Positions 42,038 through 51,479 of a stretch of DNA of 64,000 nt are shown piece after piece. The first letter of the stretch is position 1, and each line of letters opens with the position of its first letter. The notes beneath the pieces are model-generated. The model worked only from the letters and a program-made list of their open reading frames with translations. It searched no databases and had not been told where the DNA came from. Source of the stretch: Anastrepha obliqua. Its lineage: Eukaryota; Arthropoda; Insecta; Diptera; Tephritidae. Location: positions 25,172,044 to 25,236,043 of the forward strand of contig NC_072897.1 in assembly GCF_027943255.1 (NCBI RefSeq), in the 5' to 3' direction. Made by a program: the position numbers and the translations under genes.

Positions 42038-42105
42038 AGATCTCTGAGAAGATTTTAGTGCTAATGAAAATTTTTTTACTCTTATAAAATTTGATAGTTT
42101 GAAAG
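42038..42105 (+). repeat. Direct repeat, copy 2
   Basis: Second copy of the segment at 41318-41385, in the same orientation. Confidence 0.6.
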
Positions 42106-43083
42106 TGCAAATTTAATTTTTGGCTCCATTTAAGGTTATGCAAAAATATTAAATGCCCCTCTCTAAACTCTTCTTAAGATTGAAAACTTTTTTACACATC
42201 TTAAAAAGCCTTTGAATTTATTGAATGCGAATTAAAGCCAAAGAGGTGTAATCGTTTCTTCCGGTCATCAATCCTTAGTGAGACATAGGACATTAAGAGT
42301 TATATTCATTGTAAAAATAAACAAGAAAATACTAAAGAAACCATACTGACATTTTTACAAAAAGAGTACCTTATCTAGTTACATAACTTCAAATATAGCA
42401 AAAAAGTCGTTCCCTTAACAAAAGAGTCTCGCTTAACAAAAAAACCTCATAAATTAAATTGTACATAAGCATGACACATTTATTTAAAAAAACGCACATT
42501 TTAAAGACAATTTGTCACGCATACAAAGTTCTTTAAGTGATTCAATAAAAATTTGTTGGGTTATTTTCTTTGAATGAGCATTTTAATGCGTTTTTATATC
42601 CAACGCTAGGCAACACTGCAGTAGCGAGAGAGAGATTTGACTGCCGAAAGCAGAAGAACAGCAACAACACCTGCACTCGCGGGCAATGCCACCAGATGTT
42701 AAAAAAAGTAAAGCTAAATAAAACTGAGTGAATTATTTAAATAATTATTAAAAAATGTATATTTTACAAAATTATAAACATGACATTTTAATTAGAACAA
42801 TTAGAAAAATGTCATGAAGAAAGAACTAAAACTCCGAGACACAAAATAATAAAAATAACAAAAAAAAATGATAAATCAAGTTACGAAAATGGTAATCTGG
42901 AGTTAAAATCACTGGAGTTAAAATCACGTAACTAGTTGTCAAATTCGCTGAGCGCAAAGTAACGGGACCACGATGGGCGCCATCTCATTATTCTTTGCAT
43001 CATGGAACTCAACTGCTAATTCAAAATTCAACCCTTCGCTTCGAGGCACGGCACCGATCATCCTACTGAAAGATCACCCATTA

Positions 43084-43457
43084 ACATATGTCACTCGGCC
43101 ATTCCACCCCAAAAATTGAAGTTGACTGGTCTCGTAACACGACAGCCAACCAAATAAGTGCCATTGTACCACTTAATTTCACAAGTGATATGCCATTAGC
43201 TTGCAATGAAAGAAGTGCAACAACACTTACGCAAATGTTGAAATGTAAAATTCGTAATAAGAAATATTTCGTTAATTGGTGAATTATTATTGTACAAGTG
43301 AATCAACTATTACCAATAGGTATAGTTTTGATGACGTAGGCATAAGATCATTATAAATGTTAGTTATAAGAATTCATAAAAGCATTGTATTGTATACCGT
43401 TGACAAATAAAAACACAAATTGGGTTTTTTAAGCCGCGATTTGCTTTTAAACTTGTC
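43084..43457 (+). repeat. Errantivirus LTR, left arm
   Basis: About 374 bp from (A)CATATGTCACTCGG to AACTTGTC. It matches the right-arm LTR (reverse complement, about 49306-49676) and the 3' LTR at 52796-53168. Confidence 0.85.
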
Positions 43458-43474
43458 TGGCGCAGTCAAAAGGG
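43458..43474 (+). promoter_or_regulatory. Primer binding site, Ser tRNA-like
   Basis: TGGCGCAGTC directly follows the LTR. This sequence is the serine-tRNA primer site shared by 17.6/297-type errantiviruses. It distinguishes this family from the Arg-primed element at 31193-38138. Confidence 0.75.
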
Positions 43475-43924
43475 AATCAATTCCGAAGGATCGTTATAAC
43501 AATTCAACACGGTGCACTTAAAATACCGTCGCGGAAATCAAACTTAAGTTATAGCCGTGAATTAAATTCCGAAGAATTTATAGCTAATCCAAACAAATCC
43601 TTAATGATTGTAATCGAAAAGTTGAACTAAAGTTAAACAAAATAATAAGCTAAACTCGGAAGAATTTACTGAAAAATATTGTTTTAAATTTTTTTTTTGG
43701 GCCAGCGCTGTAGGCACACACAGCCTTTCCAAAGAATTGGTAGGAAAATATTGCTTTACTGCAAAATATTGCAAATACGTCAACAACAATTAATGATCAA
43801 CAATTAGCCGCTGAAAATCTAATCCACCAAAACCGATTAGAACAACAAGTGTTAAAACTAATCCGCAGTTTCAAAGCAAAAAGTGTTAAAGCTAAGCAAA
43901 ATACAAAAAAAAAAAATACTAAAA

Positions 43925-44647
43925 ATGGCTGAACCTCAATTCACAATCGCCGTAACAGAACTAATCAAAGAAGCTTCAAGGGTAAAGGAGTTTCGAGGTG
44001 ACAAATCATACGACTTGCCAGCTTTCATCAGGGAGGTAGAAATTATCCTCCCACTCTTCAACAAAAATGCAGCATTGCAAAAGTTTATATTTCAACGATA
44101 TATAAGGACGAAAATCCAAAGACCAGCGCTTATCGCTATTAGGACATTGGGCTCAGCACCAACGTGGGACACCATAAAACAGGAACAGATCAGAAATAAT
44201 AACGTAAGTGATTATTTTATTGCCCTTAGAAATATTTTAGATAAACTAAATACAAAGTATGAACAAAACGAAAATAAACCTTTAGAATTTGCTCCGGAAA
44301 TTAATGAGTCGATAATTTTGAAGACATTTTTAAACGGTATAGACCCACACCTTGCTAGCCTAGTGTATAGCAGAAATAAAAATTCGCTTAGAGATGCATT
44401 CTACTTACTAGAAGAGACAGACATTCTTAGGAAATATGATAACAAAATAATAGGTCAAATAGATTCACACAAAATAAGCTGCAATACGGATCAACACAAC
44501 ATTCTCCTCAACAAGGAAATAGACAAAACATTAGGAATCAGGGGCAGTTCAATCGAAGCTCCCAACAGAGTAGGCGATTCCAAAATAATACCACAAGTAG
44601 AAATTCAGGACAATTCAAATCAAACCAGGTTAAGCCTATGGAAATAG
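43925..44647 (+). pseudogene. gag: Errantivirus gag, left arm (deleted copy)
   Basis: About 240 residues from MAEPQFTIAVTELIKEASRV. The central motifs are FRGDKSYDLPAFIREVEIIL and LRDAFYLLEETDILRKY, as in the 17.6/297 group. Compared with the right-arm copy it lacks 19 residues after KQE(Q)IRN (near 44190), an in-frame loss. No zinc knuckle. It builds the particle core. Protease follows in a broken frame. Confidence 0.85.
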
Positions 44648-44689
44648 ACAATATGGAAACTACTCATGAAGAGGGTGAAAATTTTTGGT

Positions 44690-45049
44690 TCCTGACCAAC
44701 ACCATAACTTACCGTTAGTTAGATTGAACATCGGCAAAGTCTAAATAGTACGCCTTATCGACACAGGCTCAAACACATCCCTTTTCGGGGAAGGCAAACT
44801 TCGAAAATATAAACGACTAAAACTCGCAAAACTCTGAACTTTGGAACATTAGATGGAAACGTGGGAGTGAATACTGAAATTATCACACCACTACCAATAG
44901 AATTTAACGAAAACAATTTTATGAGTTGGAAGTTGGCAAACTTAAAAAACAGAAAATTCGACGGAGTACTCGGACAAAATATATTACACTCATTACACAC
45001 TCGAAACTACACAAATAGACAGTACAGTAAGGAAAAAACTATTGTGTGA
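44690..45049 (+). pseudogene. Errantivirus protease region, left arm
   Basis: The active site LIDTGSNTSLFGEGKLRKYK is readable near 44755-44815. After a frame change, 44861-45049 gives GVNTEIITPLPIEFNENNF and FDGVLGQNILHSL, the G-x-x-L-G-x-(N/D) core that follows the flap. A stop just before the active site and a frameshift before 44861 inactivate it. The right arm carries the same defects. Confidence 0.8.
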
Positions 45050-45356
45050 AGACATGAACGAGGAAGTTAAAAGTTTACTTCACTCAATCGTAGACAACAA
45101 CGCTGATCTATTTTTTCAAGAAGGACAAAAACTTTCTCATACACATGAAGTAAAACACGAAATCGTTACAACTACTGATACGCCCGTATTTTCTAAAATA
45201 TATCGCTACCCTCAAATTCACGAGGAGGAAACAAATAAACAAATGAAAGAAATGCTAGAACATGACATCATTAGGGAAAGCTGCCCACCGTATAACTCTC
45301 CACTGTGGGTGGTCCCGAAAAAAGTAGACAAATCTGACAAAAAGAATAGGCTATAG
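45042..45356 (+). pseudogene. pol: Errantivirus RT, N-terminal fragment, left arm
   Basis: 104 residues: HEVKHEIVTTTDTPVFSKIY, then YPQIHEEETNKQMKEMLEHD, IIRESCPPYNSPLWVVPKK and KSDKKNRL before a stop. This is the start of the RT domain of errantivirus pol. The following 45357-45480 holds decayed RT (GYYKFVRMPF) with motif A deleted. Beyond 45517 the sequence repeats 45198-45255 in inverse orientation, so the polymerase never reaches its active site. Confidence 0.85.
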
Positions 45357-45516
45357 AGCCTTAAACGATATAACTGTAAAAAATTTCCAATTCCAATATC
45401 GAAAATATATTAGAAAAATTGGGAAACCGCATTTTCTTCTCCGCTGGGATATTACAAATTTGTCCGTATGCCCTTCGTATGTATACTGAAATTAGGCGAA
45501 TGCGACATTAATATCG

Positions 45517-45573
45517 GCATTTCTTTCATTTGTTTATTTGTTTCCTCCTCGTGAATTTGAGGGTAGCGATATA
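45517..45573 (-). repeat. Inverted copy of RT segment 45198-45255
   Basis: The reverse complement of the segment encoding YRYPQIHEEETNKQMKEM sits about 260 bp downstream of the original. The right arm carries the same arrangement (47098-47155), so it predates the palindrome. Confidence 0.85.
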
Positions 45574-45875
45574 GTCCAGTCAAAAGAGGATTTAACTTCG
45601 TAATTTTAGGAGTATGCGAGTTTATGGTTTTATTATGTAAAGCCCATCACTGTGAACTTAAGTTTGAGTTTTCGGGGTCGGGGGTTGTGTCCCGCGGCCG
45701 CCATCTTGGAAATAAGGGTGCAACTGGTTTTTTGCGATTATCTCGTGAATTTCGAAAGTTACGAAAATTTTGTTAAATACTTTTTTGTAGATAATAATAT
45801 TATCTACAACTTTCATTCAAAACGTTTTATTGTAATTAAAATTAATAATAAAAAAGTTATAAACAAAATTACGCG
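45574..45875. other. Unidentified segment shared by both palindrome arms
   Basis: About 300 bp beginning GTCCAGTCAAAAGAGGATTT and containing GCGGCCGCCATCTTGGAAAT. It is not errantiviral as far as I can tell. It is repeated in inverse orientation at 46801-47097. It could be the arm of a foldback-type DNA transposon that landed in RT, but I recognise no known family. Confidence 0.5.
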
Positions 45876-46330
45876 AAAAATTAAGGGATGCATTGTTTTA
45901 AAGCGTAATAACTTTTTTTTTATTGATTTTATGGAAAATATACATCAGAGCTTTTCTATAGAGCATTCTTTTGTGAACATTTTTGTCTAAAAGTTTTTTC
46001 CGCTATCTTTATTTAGTCGTATGATTTTGAGCTGCTAAGCGGAGCAACCAATACATTAGCGAAGCGCGTACATGATTACACAGGCCGACAAAATTTAACC
46101 AACATTCAGACCCAGAAACCAGACTATATATTTCCAAAGGTTTATGATGCGCTAAACTCAAATCTGGCCTCAGAATTGCTCTATCAGCTCTGGTTTTCGA
46201 GATATCCTAACCTAAAAGTGCAAAAAACACCATTTTTGCCCATATTTGAGGTTATGTAGCCTTGCAGATGTTTTCTTTCACCAAAATTAAAGGATGGCAT
46301 CTTTAAATACAATCCTTCTTTTTTCAAATG
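45876..46330. other. 455-bp segment present only in the left arm
   Basis: This sequence has no counterpart in the right arm, where 46800 and 46801 join directly. It is AT-rich and codes for nothing recognisable. Either it was deleted from the right arm or inserted in the left. Confidence 0.7.
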
Positions 46331-46804
46331 GCGTTTTGTTTGCTCAAATATCATTTTTTTTCGCAGAGATATCGCATTTTGAAATTTTCATGTTTCGAAA
46401 TTTTCCTACACCTGAAAATCGATTAAGATAACATAGACATGATATATTCTATTACTAATTTTCTTGAATTGAGTCTTATTTTTCTTAAAATTTTGTCTCA
46501 CACCATAAGTGTCCTGACTCACCACATCCCTACACTATCTAACCTTTGGGTACCGAGTCACACACAGCCCTAACCCCTAGAAACCACCCCTATCATACCG
46601 CGAGCAGGCTTTCCCACAAACTCCAAATTTACATACTATTAATCCATATATTTCCGGCCCTCAAACCCAAGAAAATTAGTAAGCGACTATATCATGTCTA
46701 TGTTATCTTAATCGATTTTCAGCTGTAGGAAAATTTCGAAACATGAAAATTTCAAAATGCGATATCTCTGCGAAAAAAAATGATATTTGAGCAAACAAAA
46801 CGCG
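46331..46804. repeat. Inner palindrome around the centre
   Basis: 46331-46455 (starting GCGTTTTGTTTGCTCAAATA) is the reverse complement of about 46684-46804, around a loop of about 230 bp (46456-46683) with no recognised content. Together with the outer arms it makes one continuous inverted repeat, interrupted only by the left-arm-specific 455 bp. Confidence 0.88.
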
Positions 46805-47315
46805 TAATTTTGTTTATAACTTTTTTATTATTAATTTTACAATAAAACGTTTTGAATGAAAGTTGTAGATAATATTATTATCTACAAAAAAGTATTTAAC
46901 AAAATTTTCGTAACTTTCGAAATTCACGAGATAATCGCAAAAAACCAGTTGCACCCTTATTTCCAAGATGGCGGCCGCGGGACACAACCCCCGACCCCGA
47001 AAACTCAAACTTAAGTTCACAGTGATGGGCTTTACATAATAAAACCATAAACTCGCATACTCCTAAAATTAGGAAGTTAAATCCTCTTTTGACTGGACTA
47101 TATCGCTACCCTCAAATTCACGAGGAGGAAACAAATAAACAAATGAAAGAAATGCCGATATTAATGTCGCATTCGCCTAATTTCAGTATACATACGAAGG
47201 GCATACGGACAAATTTGTAATATCCCAGCGGAGAAGAAAATGCGGTTTCCCAATTTTTCTAATATATTTTCGATATTGGAATTGGAAATTTTTTACAGTT
47301 ATATCGTTTAAGGCT

Positions 47316-47630
47316 CTATAGCCTATTCTTTTTGTCAGATTTGTCTACTTTTTTCGGGACCATCCACAGTGGAGAGTTATACGGTGGGCAGCTTTCCCTA
47401 ATGATGTCATGTTCTAGCATTTCTTTCATTTGTTTATTTGTTTCCTCCTCGTGAATTTGAGGGTAGCGATATATTTTAGAAAATACGGGCCTATCAGTAG
47501 TTGTAACGATTTCGTGTTTTACTTCATGTGTATGAGAAAGTTTTTGTCCTTCTTGAAAAAATAGATCAGCGTTGTTGTCTACGATTGAGTGAAGTAAACT
47601 TTTAACTTCCTCGTTCATGTCTTCACACAA
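47316..47630 (-). pseudogene. pol: Errantivirus RT, N-terminal fragment, right arm
   Basis: Mirror copy of 45042-45356 with two residue differences (TTDRPVFS against TTDTPVFS; LWMVPKK against LWVVPKK). The same stop follows NRL, and the same motif A deletion and inverted segment lie beyond it. Confidence 0.85.
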
Positions 47631-47970
47631 TAGTTTTTTCCTTACTGTACTGTCTATTTGTGTAGTTTCGAGTGTGTAATGAGTGTAATATATTTTGTCC
47701 GAGTACTCCGTCGAATTTTCTGTTTTTTAAGTTTGCCAACTTCCAACTCATAAAATTGTTTTCGTTAAATTCTATTGGTAGTGGTGTGATAATTTCAGTA
47801 TTCACTCCCACGTTTCTATCTAATGTTCCAAAGTTCAGAGTTTTGCGAGTTTTAGTCGTTTATATTTTCGAAGTTTGCCTTCCCCGAAAAGGGATGTGTT
47901 TGAGCCTGTGTCGATAAGGCGTACTATTTAGACTTTGCCGATGTTCAATCTAACTAACGGTAAGTTATGG
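47623..47970 (-). pseudogene. Errantivirus protease region, right arm
   Basis: Mirror copy of the left-arm protease. The core GVNTEIITPLPIEFNENNF is at 47623-47811 and the DTGSNTSLF active site is in the other frame near 47870-47910. The shared defects show that the copy was already dead when duplicated. Confidence 0.8.
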
Positions 47971-48024
47971 TGTTGGTCAGGAACCAAAAATTTTCACCCT
48001 CTTCATGAGTAGTTTCCATATTGT

Positions 48025-48804
48025 CTATTTCCATAGGCTTAACCTGGTTTGATTTGAATAGTCCTGAATTTCTACTTGTGGTATTATTTTGGAATCGCCT
48101 ACTCTGTTGGGAGCTTCGATTGAACTGCCCCTGATTCCTAATGTTTTGTCTATTTCCTTGTTGAGGAGAATGTTGTGTTGATCCGTATTGCAGCTTATTT
48201 TGTGTGAATCTATTTGACCTATTATTTTGTTATCATATTTCCTAAGAATGTCTGTCTCTTCTAGTAAGTAGAATGCATCTCTAAGCGAATTTTTATTTCT
48301 GCTATACACTAGGCTAGCAAGGTGTGGGTCTATACCGTTTAAAAATGTCTTCAAAATTATCGACTCATTAATTTTCGGAGCAAATTCTAAAGGTTTATTT
48401 TCGTTTTGTTCATACTTTGTATTTAGTTTATCTAAAATATTTCGAAGGGCAATAAAGTAATCACTTACGTTATTATTCCTGGTGATATTTGCTTGATGGT
48501 ACAGGTAGTAGTATGTTTCCTTGATGCCAAAATTTCTGATCAGTTCCTGTTTTATGGTGTCCCACGTTGGTGCTGAGCCCAATGTCCTAATAGCGATAAG
48601 CGCTGGTCTTTGGATTTTCGTCCTTATATATCGTTGAAATATAAACTTTTGCAATGCTGCATTTTTGTTGAAGAGTGGGAGGATAATTTCTACCTCCCTG
48701 ATGAAAGCTGGCAAGTCGTATGATTTGTCACCTCGAAACTCCTTTACCCTTGAAGCTTCTTTGATAAGTTCTGTTACGGCGATTGTGAGTTGAGGTTCAG
48801 CCAT
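48025..48804 (-). CDS. gag: Errantivirus gag, right arm (longer copy)
   Basis: A 259-residue frame starting MAEPQLTIAVTELIKEASRV. It retains the segment NFGIKETYYYLYHQANITR that the left arm lost, so it is closer to the ancestral form. The rest is nearly the same as the left arm (for example QDYSNQTR against QDNSNQTR). It ends in a stop after LSLWK; the normal gag end, with its basic tail, appears to be truncated. Confidence 0.87.
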   Translation of the reverse strand: MAEPQLTIAVTELIKEASRVKEFRGDKSYDLPAFIREVEIILPLFNKNAALQKFIFQRYIRTKIQRPALIAIRTLGSAPTWDTIKQELIRNFGIKETYYYLYHQANITRNNNVSDYFIALRNILDKLNTKYEQNENKPLEFAPKINESIILKTFLNGIDPHLASLVYSRNKNSLRDAFYLLEETDILRKYDNKIIGQIDSHKISCNTDQHNILLNKEIDKTLGIRGSSIEAPNRVGDSKIIPQVEIQDYSNQTRLSLWK

Positions 48805-49288
48805 TTTTAGTATTTTTTTTTTGTATTTTGCTTAGCTTTAACACTTTTTGCTTTGAAACTGCGGCTTAGTTTTAACACTTGTTGTTCTAATCGGTTTTGG
48901 TGGATTAGATTTTCAGCGGCTAATTGTTGATCATTAATTGTTGTTGACGTATTTGCTGTGCTAATTCTTGCTAGTTTTCTAGCAACCCTTTCTGCTTTTG
49001 CTTCAGTAAAGCAATATTTTCCTACCAATTCTTTGGAAAGGCTGTGTGTGCCTACAGCGCTGGCCCAAAAAAAATTAAAAAAAATATTTTTCAGTAAATT
49101 CTTCCGAGCTAAGCTTATTATTTTGTTTAACTTTAGTTCAACTTTTCGATTACAATCATTAAGGATTTGTTTGGATTAGCTATAAATTCTTCGGAATTTA
49201 ATTCACGGCTATAACTTAAGTTTGATTTCCGCGACGGTATTTTAAGTGCACCGTGTTGAATTGTTATAACGATCCTTCGGAATTGATT

Positions 49289-49305
49289 CCCTTTTGACTG
49301 CGCCA
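49289..49305 (-). promoter_or_regulatory. Primer binding site, right arm
   Basis: Reverse complement of the Ser tRNA-like site at 43458-43474 (GACTGCGCCA on the plus strand), adjoining the right-arm LTR. Confidence 0.75.
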
Positions 49306-49676
49306 GACAAGTTTAAAAGCAAATCGCGGCTTAAAAAACCCAATTTGTGTTTTTCTTTGTCAACGGTATACAATACAATGCTTTTATGAATTCTTATAAC
49401 TAACATTTATAATGATCTTATGCCTACGTCATCAAAATTATACTTATTGGTAATAGTTGATTCACTTGTACAATAATTGGTGAATCAACGAAATATTTCT
49501 TATTACTAATTTTACATTTCAACATTTGCGTAAGTGTTGTTGCACTTCTTTCATTGCAAGCTAATGGCATATCACTTGTGAAATTAAGTGGTACAATGGC
49601 ACTTATTTGGTTGGCTGTCGTGTTACGAGACCAGTCAACTTCAATTTTTGGGGTGGAATGGCCGAGTGACATAGCT
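49306..49676 (-). repeat. Errantivirus LTR, right arm
   Basis: Inverse copy of the left-arm LTR. The match ends at about 49673-49676, and unrelated sequence follows. Confidence 0.87.
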
Positions 49677-49679
49677 CAC

Positions 49680-50145
49680 GTTACTCTTATAGTGCCGCCT
49701 TTTGTCTTATCCCGTCGGATTCAGGACAGGAGGCAATAGCCTGACGCATCAGTCGACTTTTGCAGTATTTGATTTCTGCGTCCGTCAGCTGATGGTCAGT
49801 TTTCCTATCCCAGTCACAGGTCGTGAGCCAGCAGTCTTCTCGATATAAGTTGGCTTGGCCGCACCCTTGGATGTGCTTGGGCGAAGGTCCAGCTCCCCAT
49901 TATCCACTGACGAAAATTTCGCAGGGTAGACAGCTGTGCTGACTTTGGTCGCCGAACAGAATGTGGCTCAGCATAACCATTTCTCGCCACATTGACTGGC
50001 GCTAAGACCGCGCTCGTACTTTGGGGGGTCGTGGTTCGGCCATTAGCGGCAGCTGCAAGGTAAGGAGGTGTACTGCTTTCAGCCACCGTCCTTCTCCGCT
50101 TACCTCGAGAGCGAGACAGTTTGGGTGCGTTTGTAGCCACTTCAG
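49680..50145 (-). pseudogene. Probable LINE ORF1 N-terminal fragment
   Basis: A 108-residue minus-strand frame (49814-50140), MATNAPKLSRSRGKRRRTVA, is Arg/Ser/Pro-rich. The following sequence in another frame reads DWDRKTDHQLTDAEIKYCKS. The basic low-complexity start followed by a charged helix resembles the N-terminus of LOA/R1-type ORF1, but there is no diagnostic motif. It separates the palindrome from the integrase half of the errantivirus. Confidence 0.4.
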
Positions 50146-50602
50146 GAGGATAAGCTCAAAAATCACTTCCCAATTCTAGATACTGTAGTTAATCGTTTTC
50201 ACACCAAAGTAATATTGACCGAGCACAAGCATAGAGAGATAGAAATTATCGATAATAAAAGGAAGATATTTATCTGCCTAGACGATATAAATACCAGTAT
50301 TATTTCAGACATTTTGAGGAGATTCCTCAAATCAGGAAAAGTAGAAAATTTTTCCGAAATTCCTGATAGTGATACAGGAAAAACTAACGGAACAATAAAA
50401 TTCTTCAAATACTCTTACCACGCTAAAGACATGTGGGACGAAGACGAGGCTTTTAGATATGTATGTATATAAAAAAGTATCACTTGAGCGAAAGCGGCCA
50501 TTCAGGTATCAACGAAAACTATGAAGGACTAAAAAGCTTATATACTATAAAAATTTAAAACAGCTAATTCAAAAATTTATAAATAATTGCGACATATGTT
50601 GT

Positions 50603-50618
50603 CAAACCAAATACGATA
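50603..50618. repeat. 16-bp target site duplication, left (SINE)
   Basis: CAAACCAAATACGATA recurs exactly at 50957-50972, on the two sides of the SINE. Confidence 0.93.
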
Positions 50619-50956
50619 AAAAAAAAAATAAATAAATAATTGGCGCGTACACTTCTGTTAGGTGTTTGGCCGAGCTCCTCCTCCTATTTGTGGTGTGCGT
50701 CTTGATGTTGTTCCACCAATGGAGGGACCTACAGTTTCAAGCCAACTCCGAACGGCAGATATTTTTATGAGGAGCTTTTTCATGGCAGAAATTCACTCGG
50801 AGGTTTGCCATTGCCTGCCGAGGGGTGACCGCTATTAGAAAAATGTTTTTATTAATTTTGCTTTCACCGAGATTCGAACCAACGACCTTTCTGTGAATTC
50901 CGAATGGTAATCACGCACCAACCCATTCGGCTACGGCGGCCGCCTCCAAATACGGC
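50619..50956 (-). mobile_element. tRNA-derived SINE, complete, with target duplication
   Basis: In minus orientation it begins at about 50956 with a GC-rich GGCGGCCG start, box A TAGCCGAATGG (50923-50933) and box B GGTTCGAATCT (50870-50880), spaced as in tRNA genes. A non-tRNA body follows (with TTTTTCTAATAGCGGTCACC and AACAACATCAAGACGCACAC), ending GCGCCAATTATTTATTTATT with an A/T-rich tail. The 16-bp duplication proves retroposition. It has no protein and would depend on a LINE partner. Other copies lie at 56368-56682 (nearly full), about 60620-60715, 141-172 and 13080-13125. Confidence 0.9.
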
Positions 50957-50972
50957 CAAACCAAATACGATA
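50957..50972. repeat. 16-bp target site duplication, right (SINE)
   Basis: Exact copy of 50603-50618. Confidence 0.93.
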
Positions 50973-51479
50973 GGAAACCAATAAAACCAAAATTCCAATT
51001 CACAGAAACTCCAAAAGATACGAATGAAACAATACACCTAGATACTTAAGCAATTAAGAAACACAAACGATAACAAATTTAATTCGGTAAATGTGAAAGA
51101 TTTTCTAAGAGAAGAAGGAGTCGAAGTTCATTTCACCAAACTGAACTTCACAATACGATAGGAGAAAAATTTAGAGTCATAGAACTAGAATCACCAACTC
51201 TATCAACAAGGGAGAAAATGTACAAATGTATTCAAACCTACAATAATAACATTCATTCCACATTTAAAGAAAACCTTCCGACGTAGCATTAGTGAAAATT
51301 GACAAAAAGATAATCCACGATAGAATAAAGGAGGTTAAGGAAAGAATCATCAATAAGATTAGCACGAAATGGGAGATTTATGACGAAGAAAGAAGAACAG
51401 GGCACGTAAAAATTTATAGAGCACTTAGGCATAGGCACGAACTTAGATATTGAAAGCTGCCACTCCAGAACGCCCATTC

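Larger units (their letters stand above)
41193..43083. other. AT-rich unassigned stretch with a direct repeat pair
   Basis: Two related segments at about 41318-41385 and 42038-42105 share CTCTGAGAAGATTTTAGTGC, an AAAATTT spacer and TTATAAAATTT. Otherwise no gene, RNA or element is recognisable. Confidence 0.5.
43087..49673. repeat. Giant palindrome of errantivirus 5' halves
   Basis: The left arm (43087-45875 plus about 46331-46455) is the reverse complement of the right arm (about 46684-46800 plus 46801-49673). Each arm runs LTR, leader, gag, protease, first RT motifs, a rearranged pol piece and a non-errantiviral segment with GCGGCCGCCATCTTGG. The loop is about 46456-46683. The left arm has 455 bases (45876-46330) that the right arm lacks. 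The right arm has about 57 bases in gag and about 45 bases in the leader that the left arm lacks. Single-residue differences are few. Outside 43087 and 49673 the flanks are unrelated. Confidence 0.93.
50190..51290 (+). pseudogene. Errantivirus integrase, split by a SINE
   Basis: 50215-50472 encodes the linker (TEHKHREIEIIDNKRKIFIC, IKFFKYSYHAKDMWDEDEAF). Next comes the zinc finger region, with KYHLSESGHSGINENYEGLK in one frame and NNCDICCQTKYD just before the SINE. After the SINE the reading resumes with YDRKPIKPKFQFTETPKDTN and an IHLD-like first catalytic position, then decays to about 51290 (KERIINKISTKWEIYDEERR). Several frameshifts and stops are present. The two H and two C ligands are readable. 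Confidence 0.8.

Noticed and set aside
43088..43282. Small ORF beginning MSLGHSTPKIEVDW, present three times
   Set aside because: It lies wholly within the LTRs and is repeated because the LTRs are; no sign of a real protein.
45652..45990. 112-residue ORF beginning MNLSLSFRGRGLCPAA, also at 46814-47020
   Set aside because: It is present twice only because of the palindrome. It is AT-biased, has no motif and is different in length on the two sides.
50870..50956. A functional tRNA gene on the minus strand
   Set aside because: Boxes A and B are present, but no complete cloverleaf or acceptor stem can be drawn, and the sequence is the head of a SINE with a target duplication.
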